Shown here one piece after another: positions 59,704 through 64,000 of a DNA stretch of 64,000 bases. The stretch is from positions 1 to 64,000 of the forward strand of contig NZ_CABVQC010000005.1 of the NCBI RefSeq assembly GCF_902499175.1, given 5' to 3'. Source of the stretch: Burkholderia aenigmatica (GTDB lineage Bacteria; Pseudomonadota; Gammaproteobacteria; Burkholderiales; Burkholderiaceae). The translations under genes were made by a program, and so were the position numbers. The stretch's first letter is position 1, and each line of letters opens with the position of its first letter. Under the pieces are notes generated by a model. The model was not told where the DNA came from. It was given only the letters and a program-made list of their open reading frames with translations, and ran no database searches.

Positions 59704-60177
59704 TTAGTGCGTGACGCGCGTGACGCCGCCGCTCGACAGCAGTCGCACGCGCTCGCCGGCGCGGAACGCTTCGCCGCTTGCCGCTTGCGTGATCGAGCGC
59801 AGATCGCCGTTGTCGAGGCGCACGGTGATTTCGACACCGTTCGCCGTGCTGAGGTTTTCGCCGACCGCGTTGCCTGCGACCGCGCCGACGAGGCCGCCGG
59901 CGATCGCGGTCAGGATCGATCCCTTGCCGCCGCCGATCGCGCTGCCTGCGACTGCACCGAGCGCGCCGCCGCCGAGCGTGCCGATTGCGCTGCCGCCGCC
60001 GTCGGACTGGATGCGCACCGCACGGACGCTTTCCACCGTGCCCATGCGGACCGTCTGTTCGCGCTGCGCCTGGCCGACGCTATAGACATCCGCCGAGCCC
60101 GGTGCGGTGAAGCAGCCGGTGAGCGTCAGCGAGGCCGTCAGCATGGCCGCGAGCGTGAGGGTCTTTTTCGTCAACAT
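59704..60177 (-). CDS. SlyB-like outer membrane lipoprotein (glycine zipper)
   Basis: 157 residues. Lipoprotein signal peptide with lipobox LTGC and the lipidated Cys at residue 22. The middle (GTLGGGALGAVAGSAIGGG and ILTAIAGGLVGAVAGNAVG) is a glycine-zipper 2TM domain, followed by a small beta domain with DNGDLRSITQ and GERVRLLSSGG. This is the SlyB/Pcp architecture; SlyB is a PhoP-controlled outer-membrane stress lipoprotein in enterics. Control here is unknown. It lies 19 bp after the kinase gene on the same strand and has its own terminator. Confidence 0.88.
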   Translation of the reverse strand: MLTKKTLTLAAMLTASLTLTGCFTAPGSADVYSVGQAQREQTVRMGTVESVRAVRIQSDGGGSAIGTLGGGALGAVAGSAIGGGKGSILTAIAGGLVGAVAGNAVGENLSTANGVEITVRLDNGDLRSITQAASGEAFRAGERVRLLSSGGVTRVTH

Positions 60178-60196
60178 CTTTGCTCTCCCACAATAT

Positions 60197-61135
60197 TCAT
60201 TTGAGACTGTAACCGAATGCAGCCTCGAAGCGCGCGTCGATCTCGGCGCGCGTCAGTACGTAAGTCTGGGGCCCCTGGTGGGCGATCTTGATCGAGCCCA
60301 TCAGGCTCGCGAGGCGGCCCGTGGTTGCCCAGTCGAGGCCATGTTCGATGCCGTACAGCAAGCCACCCCGGAAGGCATCGCCACAGCCGGTCGGATCGGC
60401 GATCCGCTCGGCCGGCACAACAGGAATCTGCTCCGTGCCCTGCTTGTGGCGGATGGTCGCGCCGTGCTCGCCACGCGTAATGACGAGGGCGTCGACCCGG
60501 CTGGCGATTTCATCTTCGGACCATCCCGTCTTGTCGCTCACCAGCTTGGCCTCGTAGTCGTTGACCGCTACATAGGTCGCAAGTTCAATGTTGCGGCGCA
60601 GCGTCGCACCGTCGAACAGCGGCAGGCCCTGGCCCGGATCGAACACGAACGGCACACCGGCCTTGGCGAGCTCTTCCACGTGCTGCACCATCCCGTCGAA
60701 GCCGTCCGGGCCGACGATCGCGAGCTTGATGCCCGGCGCATCGCCTGCGTGGTTCAGGTGCGACTGCATCATCGCGCCCGGGTGGAACGCCGTGATCTGG
60801 TTGTTGTCGAGATCGGTCGTGATCATCGCCTGCGCCGTATACGTGTCGGGCAGCACGCGAACGTGGTCGCGGCGCAGGCCGAGCTGGTCGAGCCGGTCGA
60901 GATACGGCTGAGCGTCGAGCGCGCCTATCGTCCCCATGATGCGCGCATCGCCGCCGAGCAGGTGCAGCGCGTACGCGATGTTGCCCGCGCAGCCACCGAA
61001 TTCGCGGCGCATCGTCGGCACGAGGAAGCTCAGGTTGATGAGGTGCACCTGGTCGGGCAGGATGTGCTCGCGGAACCGCCCTTCGAAAGTCATGATGGAA
61101 TCGTAGGCGATCGAGCCGCAAATCAACGTAGCCAA
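60197..61135 (-). CDS. PfkB-family carbohydrate/nucleoside kinase
   Basis: 312 residues. The PfkB signature is clear: GGCAGNIAYALHLLGGDA near residue 48 and the C-terminal catalytic DPTGCGDAFRGGLLYG near residue 246, with the base Asp in GCGD. The length and N-terminus (LICGSIAYDSIMTF) fit the adenosine-kinase-like nucleoside kinases described from Burkholderia thailandensis, so a ribonucleoside kinase is likely; ribokinase or sugar specificity is not excluded. Start is TTG 61135 with AGGAA 9 nt before it. A GC-rich hairpin without T tract lies between it and tpx. Confidence 0.83.
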   Translation of the reverse strand: MATLICGSIAYDSIMTFEGRFREHILPDQVHLINLSFLVPTMRREFGGCAGNIAYALHLLGGDARIMGTIGALDAQPYLDRLDQLGLRRDHVRVLPDTYTAQAMITTDLDNNQITAFHPGAMMQSHLNHAGDAPGIKLAIVGPDGFDGMVQHVEELAKAGVPFVFDPGQGLPLFDGATLRRNIELATYVAVNDYEAKLVSDKTGWSEDEIASRVDALVITRGEHGATIRHKQGTEQIPVVPAERIADPTGCGDAFRGGLLYGIEHGLDWATTGRLASLMGSIKIAHQGPQTYVLTRAEIDARFEAAFGYSLK

Positions 61136-61220
61136 GGTGTGCGTTCCTGTAGAAATGAGGGACCCTGCGCGACAGCGCCGCGCGAAAGGCGCGGCGCGGC
61201 AGGGAAAAGCGAAAGAAAGC

Positions 61221-61724
61221 TTACTTCAGTGCGGCGAGCGCAGCATCGTAGTTCGGCTCGTCCTTGATTTCGCCGACGAGTTCCGCGTGGATCACCTTGT
61301 CCTGCGCGTCGAGCACGACGACTGCACGTGCGGTCAGGCCGTTCAGCGGGCCGCTCGTCACGTCGACGCCGTACGCGTTCGCGAACGCGCGGCCGGTGCG
61401 GAACGTCGAAGCCGTCACGACGTTCTCGAGGCCTTCGGTCGTGCAGAAGCGCGTGGCGGCGAACGGCAGGTCGGCGGACACGACGACGACCACCGTGTTG
61501 TCGAGCGACGATGCGGCTTCGTTGAACTTGCGGGTCGACGTCGCGCAGGTCGGCGTGTCGAGGCTCGGGACGATGTTCAGCACCTTGCGCTTGCCGGCGA
61601 AGCTGGCGAGCGACACGTCGGCGAGATCCTTGCCGACCAGCTTGAAATCGGCGCCTTGTGCGCCGACGGCCGGGAACGTGCCGGCGAGATCGATCGGGTT
61701 GCCACCCAGCGTAACTTTGCTCAT
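61221..61724 (-). CDS. tpx: Thiol peroxidase Tpx
   Basis: 167 residues, the family length. Atypical 2-Cys peroxiredoxin that reduces lipid and other hydroperoxides with thioredoxin. The peroxidatic Cys is in [14 protein letters not shown] near residue 60 and the resolving Cys in [12 protein letters not shown] near residue 94. The N-terminus [15 protein letters not shown] is typical. It is a second peroxidase in the window, after the Prx5-like gene at 24714. Confidence 0.93.
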   Translation of the reverse strand: MSKVTLGGNPIDLAGTFPAVGAQGADFKLVGKDLADVSLASFAGKRKVLNIVPSLDTPTCATSTRKFNEAASSLDNTVVVVVSADLPFAATRFCTTEGLENVVTASTFRTGRAFANAYGVDVTSGPLNGLTARAVVVLDAQDKVIHAELVGEIKDEPNYDAALAALK

Positions 61725-61797
61725 GTTCGTGCTCCGAAATAGCGCGCCGCTCGGGCGCGCGGGTTGAGACGGGCGCGCATGTGCGCGCCGCGGCGCG

Positions 61798-63156
61798 TCA
61801 CGGATAGAAGATCTGGACGCGGAAATTCGAGGCGGGCGTGCCGTTCGTTTCGAGGCGGACGACCATCGTCTGCGTCGTGCCGGGCGGCAACCCGGCGTCG
61901 ATCGGCGTACCCGGGCGCACGTAGTCGCGCGGCGCGAGCACGCGGCGCACGGTGACGTGGTTGGTATCGTCGAGCAGCGTCAGCTCGAGCGACGGGTACG
62001 CGAGTGCGACGCGGTAGCGGTTCGTCAGCGGCACTTTCAGCTCGAGCTCACGCGGGCCGTCGAGCTGGCGCAGGTCGGTGGCGTCGAGCCGCAGGCCGTC
62101 GATCGCGCGCGGCGGTGCGACCGTGCAGCCGAGCGGCGCGCAGGCCTGCCGGAACCAGCCCTGCGTGACGGGCCAGTAGATCATCAGCGTTTCGCGCTGC
62201 CACCACGCGAGTTGCGCAACGAGCAGCACGGTCAGCGCAGCGGCGACGAGGCCGCCGAAAAAACCGCCGAGCATGCTGCGCCGCTGCGGTGCGCGCGTCT
62301 CGCGCGTGACGGCGAAGTGCGGACGATCGTCGTCGGTCAGCGCAGCGGGGAACGGTGCGGCTGGTGCGTTGGCGGCCGTGGCGGGTGTCTCGTCGTGCCG
62401 TGTGGTGCTGGTGTCGGGCTCGGATCCAGTTGTGGCGACGGCCGGCGCCGGTGTGAACGCAAAACGCGGTTCGCGCGGCGCGTGTTCGTCGTCCGGCACG
62501 GCGAAGTGCGCGGTACCGACGGGCTCTGCTGTATCGCGAGCGGTATCTGCGTCCGCCGGACGGTGGGCGACGAAGCGGGGCTCACGCGGGTCGCGTTCGA
62601 CGGGCGCGGCGGATGGTTCGGTATCCTGCGGCGTTTGCGTTTGCGTTTGCGTCTGCGCCGGCAGCGATTCGGCCGCTTGCGCGACGGCAGTGGAGGTGTC
62701 CAGTTCAGCCGGGGAGGGCGCGAACGGTGCGGGCGTACCCGACAGGTGAACGACGCCGGCTTCGATGGACGGAAGTGCGAGCGGGATCAGCGGCTCGGTG
62801 CGCACGGTCTGCACGCTGTGCTGCAGCGACGGGTCGACGCCGGCATCGAGCCACGGCGCCCACATGTCCCAGCCTTCCGGCTTGTAATCGGTGTCGGAAG
62901 GCGACCCGGCCGGCGCATCGGCCGCGAACAGCCGGGCAGGCGGGGCCGGATGGTGCGCGTCGCCGTCATCCGGCGCGGCAGCCGGTTCAGTCAGGACCGG
63001 CCCGGTCTGCTGCGCATGCTCGGGAACGAGCGACTCGGATGCGTTGAAGACTTCGTGGCAATGCCCGCAGCGCACGAGCCCTTGATGCAGCGAGAGCTGT
63101 TCCTGCTGCAGCCGGAAGACGGTTTCGCAATGAGGGCAGCGCGTCGCAAGAAGCAT
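61798..63156 (-). CDS. Zinc-ribbon and DUF3426 membrane protein
   Basis: 452 residues. The N-terminus has a MJ0042-type zinc ribbon, with ligands in [11 protein letters not shown] and [10 protein letters not shown] long Ala/Pro/Asp-rich disordered region (about 45-290) follows, then one membrane helix ([21 protein letters not shown], near 300) and a C-terminal DUF3426 domain (about 335-452, with [20 protein letters not shown] region). Function unknown. It lies 45 bp downstream of prmA on the same strand, as in other Burkholderiales. Repeated TQTQTQ near residue 175 comes from a short GTTTGC-type repeat at 62634-62658. Confidence 0.83.
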   Translation of the reverse strand: MLLATRCPHCETVFRLQQEQLSLHQGLVRCGHCHEVFNASESLVPEHAQQTGPVLTEPAAAPDDGDAHHPAPPARLFAADAPAGSPSDTDYKPEGWDMWAPWLDAGVDPSLQHSVQTVRTEPLIPLALPSIEAGVVHLSGTPAPFAPSPAELDTSTAVAQAAESLPAQTQTQTQTPQDTEPSAAPVERDPREPRFVAHRPADADTARDTAEPVGTAHFAVPDDEHAPREPRFAFTPAPAVATTGSEPDTSTTRHDETPATAANAPAAPFPAALTDDDRPHFAVTRETRAPQRRSMLGGFFGGLVAAALTVLLVAQLAWWQRETLMIYWPVTQGWFRQACAPLGCTVAPPRAIDGLRLDATDLRQLDGPRELELKVPLTNRYRVALAYPSLELTLLDDTNHVTVRRVLAPRDYVRPGTPIDAGLPPGTTQTMVVRLETNGTPASNFRVQIFYP

Positions 63157-63201
63157 GTCGAGCCGGGCGGCCTGCTGGCCAGAGTGAAGGACAGCGCTAT
63201 T

Positions 63202-64000
63202 CTAATGGCTTTCGCGCCGGGTTCCGGCGAGGCATACCCAACCTTCGTGTTCACGCCAGACCGAGATGTCGGCGTAGCGTGCATAGACGGCCGCGACTTC
63301 GTCCGCCTGGCGCGCGAGCACGCCCGACAGCGCGATGCGCCCGCCCGGCTTGACCTTCGATGCGAGCATCGACGCCATCAGCTTCAACGGATTCGACAGG
63401 ATGTTCGCGACGACGATGTCGAATTCGCCGTCCGGGCATGCATCGGGCAGCCCGTACGTGACGTCCGCACGGTTGCGTTCGCTGTTCTGCCGCGCCGATT
63501 CGACCGCCTGCGGATCGATGTCGATGCCGATCACGGGGTTCGCCCCGCATTTCTTCGCGAGGATCGCGAGAATGCCCGAGCCGCAGCCGTAGTCGAGCAC
63601 CGACTGGCCGGGCTTCACCGACTGTTCGAGCCACTCCATGCACAGGCGCGTGGTCGGGTGGCTGCCGGTGCCGAACGCGAGGCCGGGGTCGAGCTCGAGG
63701 ACGAGCGCATCGGGATCGGGGGCATCGTGCCACGACGGCACGACCCAGATCCGCTCGCCGATCGGGATCGGCTCGAACTGCGATTGCGTGAGCCGCACCC
63801 AGTCCTGTTCCTCGACTTCGCGGACGATGAACGTCGGCGTCTCGGCGACGCCGATCTCGTTTGCGGCCGCCGCGAGCAGCACGGCCGGCTCATGGTCGGC
63901 CGACAGCAGCGCGACCACGCGCGAGTGCTGCCACGCGGTGCGATCGGGTACGAGGCCCGGCTCGCCGAAGAGCGGCTGTTCGTCGGGCGTGTCGGCGTCG
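63202..64000 (-). CDS. prmA: Ribosomal protein L11 methyltransferase (5' end cut by window)
   Basis: C-terminal 266 or so residues; the frame is open to the right edge, so the true start lies beyond 64000. SAM-binding motif [35 protein letters not shown] before it, and [16 protein letters not shown] after it (the NIL-N-P motif) are PrmA hallmarks. It trimethylates ribosomal protein L11. A GTG at 63918 is only an internal codon. It is followed by the DUF3426 gene on the same strand. Confidence 0.93.
   Translation of the reverse strand, partial: DADTPDEQPLFGEPGLVPDRTAWQHSRVVALLSADHEPAVLLAAAANEIGVAETPTFIVREVEEQDWVRLTQSQFEPIPIGERIWVVPSWHDAPDPDALVLELDPGLAFGTGSHPTTRLCMEWLEQSVKPGQSVLDYGCGSGILAILAKKCGANPVIGIDIDPQAVESARQNSERNRADVTYGLPDACPDGEFDIVVANILSNPLKLMASMLASKVKPGGRIALSGVLARQADEVAAVYARYADISVWREHEGWVCLAGTRRESH

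Noticed and set aside
61150..61205. Terminator between tpx and the nucleoside kinase
   Set aside because: A strong GC-rich inverted repeat is present, but no T tract follows on the minus strand; read-through from tpx into the kinase gene remains possible.

Overview
The window reads as a housekeeping stretch of the large chromosome of a Burkholderia, most likely of the Burkholderia cepacia complex. The grounds are GC-rich DNA with strong third-position GC, a complete beta-proteobacterial dcw cluster followed by a peroxiredoxin gene, lpxC, a DUF721 (DciA-like) gene, secA and argJ, a Burkholderia-type porin with a C-terminal Phe, a lysine/alanine-repeat histone H1-like gene, and proteins that read like Burkholderia orthologues. 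The species call is from memory of these families; no search was run.

Layout. 1-252: the 3' end of an rRNA operon (spacer, 5S rRNA, terminator). 637-4522: a stand-alone molybdopterin oxidoreductase and a FadD-type acyl-CoA ligase. 4788-6842: a porin on the minus strand and coq7 on the plus strand. 7094-24525: the dcw cluster in the order mraZ, rsmH, ftsL, ftsI, murE, murF, mraY, murD, ftsW, murG, murC, ddl, ftsQ, ftsA, ftsZ, led by a sigma70-like promoter that overlaps a 10-bp-periodic repeat array, the predicted MraZ operator. Most junctions overlap by 4 bases, which suggests translational coupling. 24714-32719: peroxiredoxin, lpxC, DUF721 gene (minus), secA, argJ, a DUF815 ATPase and a MutT-type Nudix gene. 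32780-37920 (minus): pilB, pilC, pilD, coaE, zapD, yacG in transcription order, i.e. type IV pilus or secretion assembly genes joined to CoA synthesis, a FtsZ-binding protein and a gyrase inhibitor. 38004-39296 (minus): a CorC/HlyC-type CBS membrane protein.

39300-40727 is the one clearly accessory stretch. It holds an Rhs (YD-repeat) fragment cut off from any Rhs gene, followed in the same frame by an orphan 165-residue protein in the place an immunity gene would occupy, then about 340 bases of lower-GC DNA without a gene, next to tRNA-Pro(CGG). 40980-45295: ispB (minus), then rplU, rpmA, obgE and proB behind a near-consensus promoter. 45395-49899: a CNP1-like lipoprotein, rppH, proS, a MarC-family protein and a hypoxanthine phosphoribosyltransferase. 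49994-53262: ffh (minus), then ypjD, a PP0621-like gene and ampD. 53380-58287: class Ia ribonucleotide reductase nrdA and nrdB, with two NrdR-like boxes exactly 31 bp apart and a long hairpin between the two genes. 58288-59547: a 438-base hairpin-rich, weakly coding leader followed by the histone H1-like repeat gene. 59704-64000 (minus): SlyB-like lipoprotein, PfkB-type nucleoside kinase, tpx, a zinc-ribbon DUF3426 protein, and prmA, whose 5' end runs off the window.

Functionally, the window is dominated by cell-envelope growth and division: peptidoglycan precursor synthesis, the divisome, lipid A synthesis (lpxC), Sec export, peptidoglycan recycling (ampD) and Z-ring control (zapD). Around it lie quinone, dNTP, proline and arginine synthesis and translation genes. 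The best candidates for something undescribed are the Rhs-immunity remnant, the structured leader of the H1-like gene, the MraZ repeat array and the hairpin between nrdA and nrdB.
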